A DNA stretch of 47,570 nucleotides, from positions 1 to 47,570 of the forward strand of contig CAZFIM010000013.1 in NCBI GenBank assembly GCA_964519615.1, in the 5' to 3' direction. Source of the DNA: CAZFIM01 sp964519615. Its GTDB lineage: Bacteria > Chloroflexota > Dehalococcoidia > GIF9 > UBA5629. A program made the translations under genes and the position numbers. Numbering within the stretch: the first letter of the stretch is position 1; every line of letters begins with the position of its first letter. The notes beneath the pieces are model-generated. The model saw nothing but the letters and a program-made list of their open reading frames with translations. It had not been told where the DNA came from and made no database searches. Below are positions 7,851 through 16,233 of the stretch, piece after piece.

Positions 7851-9623
7851 CTATTCAAAGTACCACAGGTACTGATTATATCCCATGCTGATACCCGGCT
7901 CCACACCCTTGACGTTACTCTGCATGCCGATATTGCCTTTGCGGAAGAGCAGAAAATCAACAGGCTGTTCCACAGAAAGGACTTTCGATATGGTGCCGTA
8001 TAGCTGACGCCTTACTCCTTTATCCAGCGCATTGCCGGTCTTGACCTGCTGAAAGAGGCTGTCTACTTCCGGGTTCGAGTAGCCGAAGAAGTTGAGGCCT
8101 TCATCACTGGCAAAGTAGAGGCTGCTGCCGGAAGGGGCGAGAACATCCGTACCGAATACGAGGAAAGCCATATCCCACGGCTGCTCGCTTACGCCTTCCG
8201 GTCCGGAGTTATAAACCGGGTCCTGGTCTGAGCCCGGGACTTTGTTCATCATATATTGGCGCACCATCGTCTCCCACGGGACAAGCTTAAGTTCGACTTG
8301 AATGCCGATATCTTCAAGCTCCTGCTTGATAAAGAAGACGGTATCCTCCGCCGTTCCGCCGCCGGTATTGGTAACCAGCGTAAGCTTCAGCGGCTGGCCG
8401 TTTTTCTGCGTAACCCGGAAGGTGCCCGCAGAGGTCTGCTGGCCGTATCCTGCCTGATAGAAAAGCTCGGCTGCTTTTTGCTTATCATAGAGAGAGCCCA
8501 CCCCGTATTTTGTCACCCTTGAATCGTCGTACCATGGAGAGACGTTGGGGATGAAGCTGTAGGCGGGCTCGGCGAAACCGAGATAAACCGACTTGCTCAA
8601 CTTCTCCTTGCTGATGGCCATGGAGATTGCCTGGCGGATGGAACGTTCCTTCAATCCTTCGAAGCCGTTAGCCCTCTGGTTGTAGACGAGAGTGATATAA
8701 CCGCCGGACGGGATAGTGTACACGTTAATGGCATTCATGGATTTGAACTTTGCCACCTTCTCCGGCTCTATACCGCAGTAGGTGATATCTCCCGCTTCCA
8801 GCGCTGCCAGCATAGTAGCGGAGTTGCCGAAAAGCTTGATAACGTACTCGTCAAAATAAGGTGCTCCAACCTCTTTTCCCAGGTAGTAGTCCGGGTTGCG
8901 CTCGCAGACGAAGCGGTCGTTCCTTATCCACTCTTTGAACTTATAGGGGCCGAGGTTGCCGGTATAGGTGAGATTATTGAATTCAGGCGCGCGCATGAAG
9001 GCATCCATATCCCCTTCGTATTTTTCGGATAGGGAGCGGGGGTAGGGGACAATATCATAGATAGTATAGGCAAACTCCGGGTCCACCGTCTGCCGCGTGA
9101 CGGTGAAGGTAGTTGAGTCCACTACTTCCGGATTTACATAAACGAGCTGCCCACCGACCTCCTCCTGCCAGTCTGTGCGGTAGGGATAGTTGAGCCAGTC
9201 GGAGAACATGAGGTTCTTGAGCGTATAGACGTAGTCGTCAGCGGTGACCTGAGAGCCGTCGCTCCACTTGAGGTCGTCCCTGATGGTGACGGTATAGACC
9301 AGCCCGTCCTCAGAGGCCTCGATATCCTTTGCCAGACAGAGAAGGTTTAACTCCAGATCGTTATTGTAGTTTGCCAGCGTATCGATGGTCATGCCTATAT
9401 AGCCGTGCGATGTGCCGTCCGCCGCCAGCAGCCAGTTGAGCGTCTCGGCGTCGCCGCCGTATGCGCCCTCGATGAATGTGCCGCCTGCAGAGGGGCTGCT
9501 GCTGCTGGTAGTGGGTGCAGAAACAGGCGGCGGGTCCGTATTTTCCTGCGGACCGGAACATCCGGCTAGAATCATGACGCAGATAACCGTGGTAATTACC
9601 AGTCCCCGCAATGATTTACCCAT
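7851..9623 (-). CDS. dppA: peptide-type ABC transporter substrate-binding lipoprotein (SBP_bac_5)
   Basis: The solute-binding protein of the operon, 590 residues. The N-terminus is a lipoprotein signal: MGKSLRGL, a hydrophobic stretch, then ILAGC with the lipidated cysteine at residue 22, followed by a Ser/Pro/Thr-rich linker. Family 5 features are seen through the body, including the DDLKWSDGSQVTADDYVYTL segment near residues 113-132. The ATG at 9623 has GGAGG seven bases upstream. It is the promoter-proximal gene, and the order A-B-C-D-F is the canonical one. Substrate specificity cannot be read from sequence. Confidence 0.94.
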   Translation of the reverse strand: MGKSLRGLVITTVICVMILAGCSGPQENTDPPPVSAPTTSSSSPSAGGTFIEGAYGGDAETLNWLLAADGTSHGYIGMTIDTLANYNNDLELNLLCLAKDIEASEDGLVYTVTIRDDLKWSDGSQVTADDYVYTLKNLMFSDWLNYPYRTDWQEEVGGQLVYVNPEVVDSTTFTVTRQTVDPEFAYTIYDIVPYPRSLSEKYEGDMDAFMRAPEFNNLTYTGNLGPYKFKEWIRNDRFVCERNPDYYLGKEVGAPYFDEYVIKLFGNSATMLAALEAGDITYCGIEPEKVAKFKSMNAINVYTIPSGGYITLVYNQRANGFEGLKERSIRQAISMAISKEKLSKSVYLGFAEPAYSFIPNVSPWYDDSRVTKYGVGSLYDKQKAAELFYQAGYGQQTSAGTFRVTQKNGQPLKLTLVTNTGGGTAEDTVFFIKQELEDIGIQVELKLVPWETMVRQYMMNKVPGSDQDPVYNSGPEGVSEQPWDMAFLVFGTDVLAPSGSSLYFASDEGLNFFGYSNPEVDSLFQQVKTGNALDKGVRRQLYGTISKVLSVEQPVDFLLFRKGNIGMQSNVKGVEPGISMGYNQYLWYFE

Positions 9624-9689
9624 TAAGCGCCTCCGATTGTGTGCCTCATATTCTGTATTAAAACCATGTTAATGACACGGTACATTCTG

Positions 9690-9815
9690 TTATTTTACGT
9701 CACTATTTAAACGGTGAGCTGCCTTTTTACCGCCTTTGACTTTCAACTGCTGTTTGAGAGCCTTGCCGGACTTGAAGCGGTTCTGATTGAGAAATCCTTT
9801 ATTGCCGCCTGCCAT
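9690..9815 (-). CDS. 41-residue basic protein downstream of the radical SAM gene
   Basis: A short open frame: ATG at 9813-9815, stop TAA at 9690-9692. The protein begins MAGGNKGFLNQNRFKSGKAL and ends AAHRLNSDVK. It has about eleven lysines and arginines, no cysteine and no membrane segment. AGGG sits about seven bases before the ATG. It begins 11 bp after the end of the radical SAM gene on the same strand, so the two are probably co-transcribed. Composition is that of a nucleic-acid- or ribosome-binding peptide, but I do not recognise the family. Coding status rests on the ribosome site, position and natural codon choice. Confidence 0.6.
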   Translation of the reverse strand: MAGGNKGFLNQNRFKSGKALKQQLKVKGGKKAAHRLNSDVK

Positions 9816-9826
9816 AATGTATCCCT

Positions 9827-10981
9827 TTAGTACCCCTGACGTAAGCGGGCGATCACCTCTTCCGTTGAGCGGCCCTCTTCACCTTCGATCATGGTAATGA
9901 TCTCTTCCACGCGCTCGCGCCGCTCGCTTTCCTGCATATCCGCAAGCGTCTCATAGTAGCCCGCTCTCCTGCCCAGGCGGTAGTTGACTCTCTCCTGCTC
10001 CGGCAGGGAAAGATAACGCTCGATGACAGCCAGGCACTGCTCCTTTGCCTGCGGAAACTTGCCTTCTATCTCCGGCAGCAGGTTCATGATGTGGTCGCTT
10101 TTCAGCATGCTTGTGACCTCAAGTTTGCTTATCAAGCTGCCGATCTCGGCCACAACCTCATCATCGGAAAGGAGCTCGAACACTCCGCTCTCCATGTCCT
10201 GCCAGAGCGGCATTTTGCGGTTCACAAAAAGCGAACGCAGCCGGATAAAATGCGGGTCGATGCTGTTCAACGTTTCCGCAGTGCCCTCGATGTGTTCCTT
10301 TGACATTGCTCTGCCGCCCAGTCCGGGGATAATGTATTCGCTCAACTCCATGCCTGCCTCTTTGATCTTAAGGCCTCCCTCGATATGATCGCGTGCCGTG
10401 GTCCCCTTCTCTATGAACTCCAGCACACGGTCCGATCCGCTCTCCATGCCGATGTGAAGCCTGTCCAGCCCTGCCTTGCGTATTTGTACCAGATCCTCCA
10501 GCGGTTTCTGCCGCGCCGTCTTTGAGCGCGCGTAAGAGGTGATGCGTTCAAGCTGCGGGAAGGTCTTTTTAAGATAAGTGACTACCTTTACCAGGTCAGG
10601 AGTCTTCATAATGAGAGAATTGGCGTCCTGCAGGAAGGCGGACTTCTCGCCCGCCCACATCCACAGCGCCACATTGTGCACGCCGCCGTTATAGCCCGGC
10701 TGGTTGCAGATGCCGGCCGCCACCTCGCGTACTTTATCCGGATGGCCCATATCGCGAGCCATGCGGATTATCTCCTCGCGCACGGCATGTACGTTATCTA
10801 TGTCTTTGAGTACGTCCTCGACAGGCCGCAGGGCGAATTTGGCCTTTTTATAGTTCGTGCAGAACTTGCACCTGTTCCATGGACAGTTCATGGTCGCTCG
10901 TATCAGCAGTGAAAAAGCCTCGCTGGGCGGCCTGATAGGACCGAGGTCAAAAGTATAGTCAGCCAGTGTCTGTATGCTCAT
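9827..10981 (-). CDS. radical SAM protein of unknown function
   Basis: A radical SAM enzyme with C-x3-C-x2-C in CPWNRCKFC near the N-terminus, preceded by the DLGPIRPPSEAFSLLIRATMN segment split across the family start. TIM-barrel features include GLDRLHIGMESGSDRVLEFI. The C-terminal part is helical and charged, without SPASM or other extra cysteine clusters. The frame runs upstream to 11113, but that extension is an AT-rich non-coding sequence. I use the ATG at 10981 because a TATAAT (10994-10989) ends seven bases before it, implying a leaderless message; the ATG at 10990 overlaps that box. Substrate is unknown. The 41-residue gene follows at once. Confidence 0.85.
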   Translation of the reverse strand: MSIQTLADYTFDLGPIRPPSEAFSLLIRATMNCPWNRCKFCTNYKKAKFALRPVEDVLKDIDNVHAVREEIIRMARDMGHPDKVREVAAGICNQPGYNGGVHNVALWMWAGEKSAFLQDANSLIMKTPDLVKVVTYLKKTFPQLERITSYARSKTARQKPLEDLVQIRKAGLDRLHIGMESGSDRVLEFIEKGTTARDHIEGGLKIKEAGMELSEYIIPGLGGRAMSKEHIEGTAETLNSIDPHFIRLRSLFVNRKMPLWQDMESGVFELLSDDEVVAEIGSLISKLEVTSMLKSDHIMNLLPEIEGKFPQAKEQCLAVIERYLSLPEQERVNYRLGRRAGYYETLADMQESERRERVEEIITMIEGEEGRSTEEVIARLRQGY

Positions 10982-10988
10982 ACGTTTC

Positions 10989-11018
10989 ATTATAGCGGTA
11001 ACGTTTACCGGCTGGCAA
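10989..11018 (-). promoter_or_regulatory. promoter for the leaderless radical SAM gene
   Basis: Read on the minus strand: TTGCCA (11018-11013), an 18-base spacer, then TATAAT (10994-10989). Transcription would begin about 10982, immediately at the ATG at 10981. No Shine-Dalgarno is present at either candidate ATG, which fits leaderless initiation. Confidence 0.6.
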
Positions 11019-11056
11019 AAGACGGAAAAACCATCCGGCTCCGATATAAACACAGA

Positions 11057-11100
11057 ATATAAAATATATATAAAATATATATAATTATAATATTTTATAG
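11057..11100. other. very AT-rich block in the 344-bp divergent intergenic region
   Basis: The stretch 11057-11100 is almost only A and T and holds a tandem copy of TAAAATATATA. It sits between the radical SAM gene and the surface-protein gene and is unlike its surroundings. It may act as an UP-element-like or nucleoid-protein-binding region. No gene is seen in it. Confidence 0.5.
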
Positions 11101-11152
11101 TACTTATCAGCATTCAGCAAGTAAGTACATCATATATGCATATTTACTTGTA

Positions 11153-11161
11153 TGTTATAAT
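11153..11161 (+). promoter_or_regulatory. extended -10 promoter ahead of the structured leader
   Basis: TGTTATAAT, a perfect TGn-TATAAT extended -10 element. No good -35 is visible at 17 bp, as is usual for extended -10 promoters. Transcription would start near 11168 and run into the structured leader and terminator that follow. Confidence 0.6.
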
Positions 11162-11203
11162 TTATTTAAAAATAATAGCTATTATCAGAGGAAGCTGTGA
11201 ATT

Positions 11204-11247
11204 TCCGCCCGCGAATGGTCACTTGGGCGGAGGGGAGCAAGTAGTGA
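11204..11247 (+). ncRNA. candidate structured leader or attenuator RNA
   Basis: A 7-bp stem TCCGCCC/GGGCGGA (11204-11210 with 11225-11231) encloses a 14-base loop. Loop bases 11219-11223 (TCACT) are complementary to AGTGA at 11243-11247, allowing a pseudoknot, and the neighbouring GGT could reach the CC of the terminator arm. The element lies between an extended -10 promoter and an intrinsic terminator, the classic position of a riboswitch or attenuator. It does not match any riboswitch consensus I know, including c-di-GMP class I. A free small RNA of about 110 bases is the alternative. Confidence 0.45.
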
Positions 11248-11278
11248 AACCGGCCTCGGAAGGCCGGTTTTTTTATTT
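11247..11278 (+). terminator. strong rho-independent terminator
   Basis: Perfect 10-bp stem (AAACCGGCCT at 11247-11256 with AGGCCGGTTT at 11261-11270), CGGA loop, then a run of T interrupted by one A. It points towards the surface-protein gene that begins 57 bp later, so transcription from the upstream promoter must read through it to express that gene. Confidence 0.85.
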
Positions 11279-11334
11279 GGTGAAACGGCGTCGTAGCAGT
11301 TGCATAGGATAAAGTCATACATGGGGGGCGTACT

Positions 11335-14300
11335 ATGATAAGGATGAATCAGTTAGCCACGATACTGGTTATAGCGATATTGCTGATTTTCGCCGTAACT
11401 CCCGCTGGCTCGTTTGCGCAATCACATACTATTCAGCCTGAAAAGTCTGTCTCCTTTTCACAGACGGTAGTTGACTATCCTGTTGTGAAAACGTCTTACA
11501 GTATGGCTCCTTCATGGCCGGCAAGCTGGATACAGATAGATACAGATCCTAATGAAAACGGTACCAATGATGATTACAGGGATGTAGCTAAATCGTATTT
11601 CCAGGTGGATGGCGATTATCTCTATTTAAGATTGGAATTGCGGGCAGACCCGTCATTTCCTCAAGATGCCCGGTATAAGTGGTTTATAGATATAAATGGA
11701 GATGGCGGATTTAGCGGCAACAGCTTCACAGGTTCCGAGTATTTGCTTTTTGTTGAGGATAAAAACGAGGATGGCGCAGGAGAAGTATATTTTCTTGCTG
11801 ATAGCGATGCTGATGGGCAATTCAATGAGTTCGAGGGACCTTCTTATTATTATAACTTTCCGGGGCCTGTCGCAGATACCGGCATTGCTGATTACAGTAT
11901 TTCCAGTCTTTATGTGGATCTCTGTATTGCACTTGATCAGATCGGTGATCTCGATACCTATTATCTCACCTGGGCAACTGACCAGAGAAATCCAAACCTC
12001 GATCAGGGACCTACGACCGACAAGCCTGATGCGGACGATATTCCGCTGGTGGTAAATCTATATGGCATAATCGAAATAGTGAAGGTGGCTGACCCTGACG
12101 ACGCTACTGAGTTCGAGTTTACGGGCAGCGGCGGGATAGGCACGTTTAGCCTATACGGCTCAGATAATATAACGATAGGGCCGCTTGCGCTGGGGAGCTA
12201 CGATATCACGGAGACTGTACCTGCGGGCTGGAGTCTGGAAAATATTGATATAGATGATCCTGACGGCGGGTCGAACACGTCCAATCCCACTGCAACTATC
12301 GATCTGGATGCGGGGGAGACGGTGGTGGTGACGTTCTATGATTCAAAAGTGACCGGCTCGATATCCGGCTACAAATATTTATGCGATGCAGAGGGCGGGT
12401 GTACAGAGCAGGGATTGGAAGGCTGGGACATTTTGATATCAGGCGCTGTTTCCGATAACACAACAACGGGTAGTGACGGATACTTTGAGTTTACAGGCTT
12501 GCCTTACGGCACATATGCGGTTTCCGAGATTCTCAAGGATGGCTGGGAGAACTGCACGCCGGACTCTGTAGAAGTGACCGTCAGCGACAATATAACCGAT
12601 CCTGAGGTAATGTTCTGCAACAGACCGGTACCGTCCTTTGAAGTGACCAAGGAGGCTGATACAGAGATATCGAAGGTCGGCGACAATGTCACCTATACGG
12701 TTGTCATCACCAATACGGGGAGTGTTGATCTGACCAGGGTATCGGTTATTGATAGTCTTGCGGGTGATCTGACAGATAAATTTATGCTTGAGTTGCCGGT
12801 TGGCGCTTCGGATAACTGGACGTATCCCTATACGGTGCAAGCAGGTGATGCTGATCCGCTTGTGAATATAGTTACTGCTGTATATGGGGTTTTGGGCTAT
12901 GAACATGAAGGTTCGGCCTCGGATAATGTCACGGTGGATCTGGTGCATCCAGCGATAACGGTTGAGAAGAGTGCCGACGCCGATTGTGTGCTGGCCGGGG
13001 ATGATGTTTCCTACACTGTTATCATCAGCAACACGGGCGATGTTGCTTTGCTCAAAGACTCCGTTTATGATTCCCTGAAGGGGGATATAACAGGCGGGTT
13101 TGGCGGCAGTCTTCCGGCCGGTGCATCTGACAACTATACATACAGCTATACGGTACAGGCAGGCGATCCCGACCCGTTGATTAATGCTGTTGAAGCGCAT
13201 TACCATGTCGATGGCCTTCCCAATGATATCTATGCCTCAGACAATATTTCACTGGTATGGTGCCGCGTAATACCTTCATTTACGATAACCAAAGAAGCGG
13301 ATACTGAAATATCGAAAATCGGCGATAATATTACCTATACCGTCACTATCACCAATACCGGCAGCAATACCATAGAGAAAATATCGGTAGAGGATACCCT
13401 GTTAGGTGAGGAGATATCAAACTTTTTTAATGATACCATAATGCCGGGTGCCTCGGATAACTACACCTATATCTATACGGTGAAGCAGGGGGATGCAGAC
13501 CCGCTGGTAAATACCGCTTTTGCTATTTACCAGGTACTGGGTTATCAGAATCAGGCATCGGCCTCGGACAATGTCACTGTCGAGCTGGTGCATCCGGCGA
13601 TAACGGTTGAGAAGCATGCTAATGTCGATTGCGTCAATATCGGCGATAATGTAACGTACACCGTTGTCATCTCCAACGCGGGCGATGTCGATCTGGTGAA
13701 ATATTCCGTCGATGACTCACTGGAGGGAGATATCAAGAGCGGCTTTGCCGATGGCCTTGAAGTTGGTTATTCGGACAACTACACCTATACCTATACGGTG
13801 CAGGCAGGAGATACCGATCCTCTGCTGAACAGGGTTGATGCGCATTACCGTGTTGCCGGTCTTCCCAATGATATCTATGCCTCGGACAATGTGTCACTGG
13901 CGTGGTGCGAACAATCCGGCTCGATATCCGGCTACAAATATTTATGCGATGCAGAGGGCGGGTGTACAGAGCAGGGATTGGAAGGCTGGGACATTTTGAT
14001 ATCAGGCGCTGTTTCCGATAACACAACAACGGGTAGTGACGGATACTTTGAGTTTACAGGCTTGCCTTACGGCACATATGCGGTTTCCGAGATTCTCAAG
14101 GATGGCTGGGAGAACTGCACGCCGGACTCTGTAGAAGTGACCGTCAGCGACAATATAACCGATCCTGAGGTAATGTTCTGCAACAGACCGGTACCGTCCT
14201 TTGAAGTGACCAAGGAGGCTGATACAGAGATATCGAAGGTCGGCGACAATGTCACCTATACGGTTGTCATCACCAATACGGGGAGTGTTGATCTGACCAG

Positions 14301-16215
14301 GGTATCGGTTATTGATAGTCTTGCGGGTGATCTGACAGATAAATTTATGCTTGAGTTGCCGGTTGGCGCTTCGGATAACTGGACGTATCCCTATACGGTG
14401 CAAGCAGGTGATGCTGATCCGCTTGTGAATATAGTTACTGCTGTATATGGGGTTTTGGGCTATGAACATGAAGGTTCGGCCTCGGATAATGTCACGGTGG
14501 ATCTGGTGCATCCAGCGATAACGGTTGAGAAGAGTGCCGACGCCGATTGTGTGCTGGCCGGGGATGATGTTTCCTACACTGTTATCATCAGCAACACGGG
14601 CGATGTTGCTTTGCTCAAAGACTCCGTTTATGATTCCCTGAAGGGGGATATAACAGGCGGGTTTGGCGGCAGTCTTCCGGCCGGTGCATCTGACAACTAT
14701 ACATACAGCTATACGGTACAGGCAGGCGATCCCGACCCGTTGATTAATGCTGTTGAAGCGCATTACCATGTCGATGGCCTTCCCAATGATATCTATGCCT
14801 CAGATAATGCCACCGTGTGTCTGGGCACGCAGATACAGCCGGACAATATTGTGGAAGCAGTCGGAGGGGATATTTATAATAACGACGGAACCAACCAGGG
14901 TGCTTCAAAAAACGTAAACAACGGTCAGACTGCCGCATTTATTATAACTATCCAGAATGACGGCACGGTCGCCGACGATTTTATTGTGCTGGGTGCTCCG
15001 GGAGGAACAGGTTGGGCAATAAATTACTTTGATGCTGCTGCCGGCGGCAACAATATAACGGCAGCGATCCTTTCCGGAGTGTGGATAACACCGTTATTGG
15101 GGCCGGGTGAATCAACTCAAATACGGCTGGAAGTCATACCTGCCGCTCAGTCCGGCGGAGCGTCCCGGGAGTTTGCTGTCACCTCTGCTTCAAATCTTTG
15201 TACAGGTAAGCTGGATACGGTGAGGGCTATTGTGAATATAATCGCTGCGGTTACCGGCGGTGGTGGTGGAGGGGGAGGAGGCTCGGCTCCGGACAATCCG
15301 TGTCCGCTGGTACTGGAAACGGATATGATAGACTACAGCACCTTTACCCCGATGACTACCGATGGAGTTCTTTGTGAGCCCTGTCTGGCCAGGGACAGCA
15401 GTAAAAGCTACACATTGGAGATGGAGGAAGGTACCAGAATAGCGGGTACTATTAACGGCAGAGATGTAGTACCGGAATATATCAAGTTCCGACAGTCAGG
15501 AGCGAAGCCTGAGACAAACGAGGGAACGGTGCTGGTAAGCTCTGTGTTTAACCTGGATGCATATGATGCCAGGTACAGCCCGGAACCCTGCGATATCGAT
15601 ATCAATCCGCAGAGCCGACTGGTGCTCTCCTATAATCCTGACAGACTGCCGGAAAACGCTAAAGACCTGTTTATCGCCTTCCATGAAGAGGGCCAGGGTT
15701 GGCTGCCGGTTGATCCTGATCAGGGTACTGTAGCAGAGATAGGAAGAATTGGCGGGCAGGTGAACCATTTCACTCCTTTTGCGGTACTGGCTAACGTGGT
15801 TGAAACAAGGCCAGCCCGTTTTAGCGCAAACAACCTGCGTATAACTCCTCAAAGTTCTTTACCGGGTGAGGACATTCTGATCAGCGCGGATATCTCAAAC
15901 AGCGGAGATGTGGAAGGTATGACGGATATCGCTCTGATGGTGAATAATAGGCTGGTAGATAGTCAAAAAATTACCGTGGGAGGCAACGGCAGTCAAACTG
16001 TGCAATTTGTGCTTACGGAAAACAGCCCGGGTACATACACGGTTGAAGTATCGGGATTGACCGGCAGTTTCACGGTGAGCGCTGTTCCCCAGTCAGGAAC
16101 CTGGTGGTGGTGGCTGATAGCGGTCATTGTGATATTGCTAATAGCTGTCGGCGTGTGGTACTACCTGCGCAAACGTCAGGGGAAGCCGCTAATTCCGGGA
16201 AAAGCGGCAGCATAG
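11335..16215 (+). CDS. giant secreted, membrane-anchored surface protein with DUF11-type repeats
   Basis: A 1626-residue surface protein. A signal peptide (about 1-29, ending SFAQS) precedes a domain with calcium-loop-like Asp-rich motifs (DINGDGGFSGN, DKNEDGAGE, DSDADGQFNEF). A prealbumin-like domain (about 240-340) follows, then an SdrD-B/CNA-B-like domain and two DUF11 domains, two diverged DUF11 domains, and a second exact copy of the B domain and two DUF11 domains. After a CARDB-like segment there is a glycine run (about 1308-1316), a further domain, another CARDB-like domain, and a C-terminal membrane helix starting with four tryptophans (about 1590-1610) and a basic tail. The ATG at 11335 has a G-rich run six bases upstream. 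Such proteins usually build cell walls or S-layer-like coats; the ligand is unknown. Confidence 0.9.
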   Translation: MIRMNQLATILVIAILLIFAVTPAGSFAQSHTIQPEKSVSFSQTVVDYPVVKTSYSMAPSWPASWIQIDTDPNENGTNDDYRDVAKSYFQVDGDYLYLRLELRADPSFPQDARYKWFIDINGDGGFSGNSFTGSEYLLFVEDKNEDGAGEVYFLADSDADGQFNEFEGPSYYYNFPGPVADTGIADYSISSLYVDLCIALDQIGDLDTYYLTWATDQRNPNLDQGPTTDKPDADDIPLVVNLYGIIEIVKVADPDDATEFEFTGSGGIGTFSLYGSDNITIGPLALGSYDITETVPAGWSLENIDIDDPDGGSNTSNPTATIDLDAGETVVVTFYDSKVTGSISGYKYLCDAEGGCTEQGLEGWDILISGAVSDNTTTGSDGYFEFTGLPYGTYAVSEILKDGWENCTPDSVEVTVSDNITDPEVMFCNRPVPSFEVTKEADTEISKVGDNVTYTVVITNTGSVDLTRVSVIDSLAGDLTDKFMLELPVGASDNWTYPYTVQAGDADPLVNIVTAVYGVLGYEHEGSASDNVTVDLVHPAITVEKSADADCVLAGDDVSYTVIISNTGDVALLKDSVYDSLKGDITGGFGGSLPAGASDNYTYSYTVQAGDPDPLINAVEAHYHVDGLPNDIYASDNISLVWCRVIPSFTITKEADTEISKIGDNITYTVTITNTGSNTIEKISVEDTLLGEEISNFFNDTIMPGASDNYTYIYTVKQGDADPLVNTAFAIYQVLGYQNQASASDNVTVELVHPAITVEKHANVDCVNIGDNVTYTVVISNAGDVDLVKYSVDDSLEGDIKSGFADGLEVGYSDNYTYTYTVQAGDTDPLLNRVDAHYRVAGLPNDIYASDNVSLAWCEQSGSISGYKYLCDAEGGCTEQGLEGWDILISGAVSDNTTTGSDGYFEFTGLPYGTYAVSEILKDGWENCTPDSVEVTVSDNITDPEVMFCNRPVPSFEVTKEADTEISKVGDNVTYTVVITNTGSVDLTRVSVIDSLAGDLTDKFMLELPVGASDNWTYPYTVQAGDADPLVNIVTAVYGVLGYEHEGSASDNVTVDLVHPAITVEKSADADCVLAGDDVSYTVIISNTGDVALLKDSVYDSLKGDITGGFGGSLPAGASDNYTYSYTVQAGDPDPLINAVEAHYHVDGLPNDIYASDNATVCLGTQIQPDNIVEAVGGDIYNNDGTNQGASKNVNNGQTAAFIITIQNDGTVADDFIVLGAPGGTGWAINYFDAAAGGNNITAAILSGVWITPLLGPGESTQIRLEVIPAAQSGGASREFAVTSASNLCTGKLDTVRAIVNIIAAVTGGGGGGGGGSAPDNPCPLVLETDMIDYSTFTPMTTDGVLCEPCLARDSSKSYTLEMEEGTRIAGTINGRDVVPEYIKFRQSGAKPETNEGTVLVSSVFNLDAYDARYSPEPCDIDINPQSRLVLSYNPDRLPENAKDLFIAFHEEGQGWLPVDPDQGTVAEIGRIGGQVNHFTPFAVLANVVETRPARFSANNLRITPQSSLPGEDILISADISNSGDVEGMTDIALMVNNRLVDSQKITVGGNGSQTVQFVLTENSPGTYTVEVSGLTGSFTVSAVPQSGTWWWWLIAVIVILLIAVGVWYYLRKRQGKPLIPGKAAA
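12353..13241 (+). repeat. 889-bp direct repeat, copy 1
   Basis: Identical to 13916-14804 at an offset of 1563 bp (521 codons, in frame). It encodes residues about 340-636: one SdrD-B-like domain and two DUF11 domains. Third codon positions match too, so the copies are recent or kept identical by gene conversion. Confidence 0.93.
13916..14804 (+). repeat. 889-bp direct repeat, copy 2
   Basis: Second copy of 12353-13241, encoding residues about 861-1157. Identity stops abruptly at both ends: the base before 13916 and the base at 14805 differ from copy 1. The 674 bp between the copies encode two diverged DUF11 domains that are similar in protein but not in DNA. Confidence 0.93.
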
Positions 16216-16233
16216 CGCAATGCTACGGTGAGT

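Noticed and set aside
9690..10981. RiPP system with the 41-residue protein as precursor
   Set aside because: The radical SAM enzyme has no SPASM cysteines or recognition domain, and the peptide lacks typical core residues; kept only as a weak alternative.
10982..11113. N-terminal extension of the radical SAM protein rich in Tyr and Ile
   Set aside because: The extension is encoded in the AT-rich intergenic block and across a promoter; the family N-terminus starts later.
11168..11278. c-di-GMP class I, TPP, FMN or cobalamin riboswitch in the leader
   Set aside because: None of the consensus core motifs of these classes is present; only a generic stem, possible pseudoknot and terminator are seen.
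12439..13206. A long open frame on the minus strand inside the surface-protein gene, repeated identically at 14002-14769
   Set aside because: It is antisense to a well-supported coding sequence, lacks a ribosome site, and repeats only because the DNA itself is duplicated.
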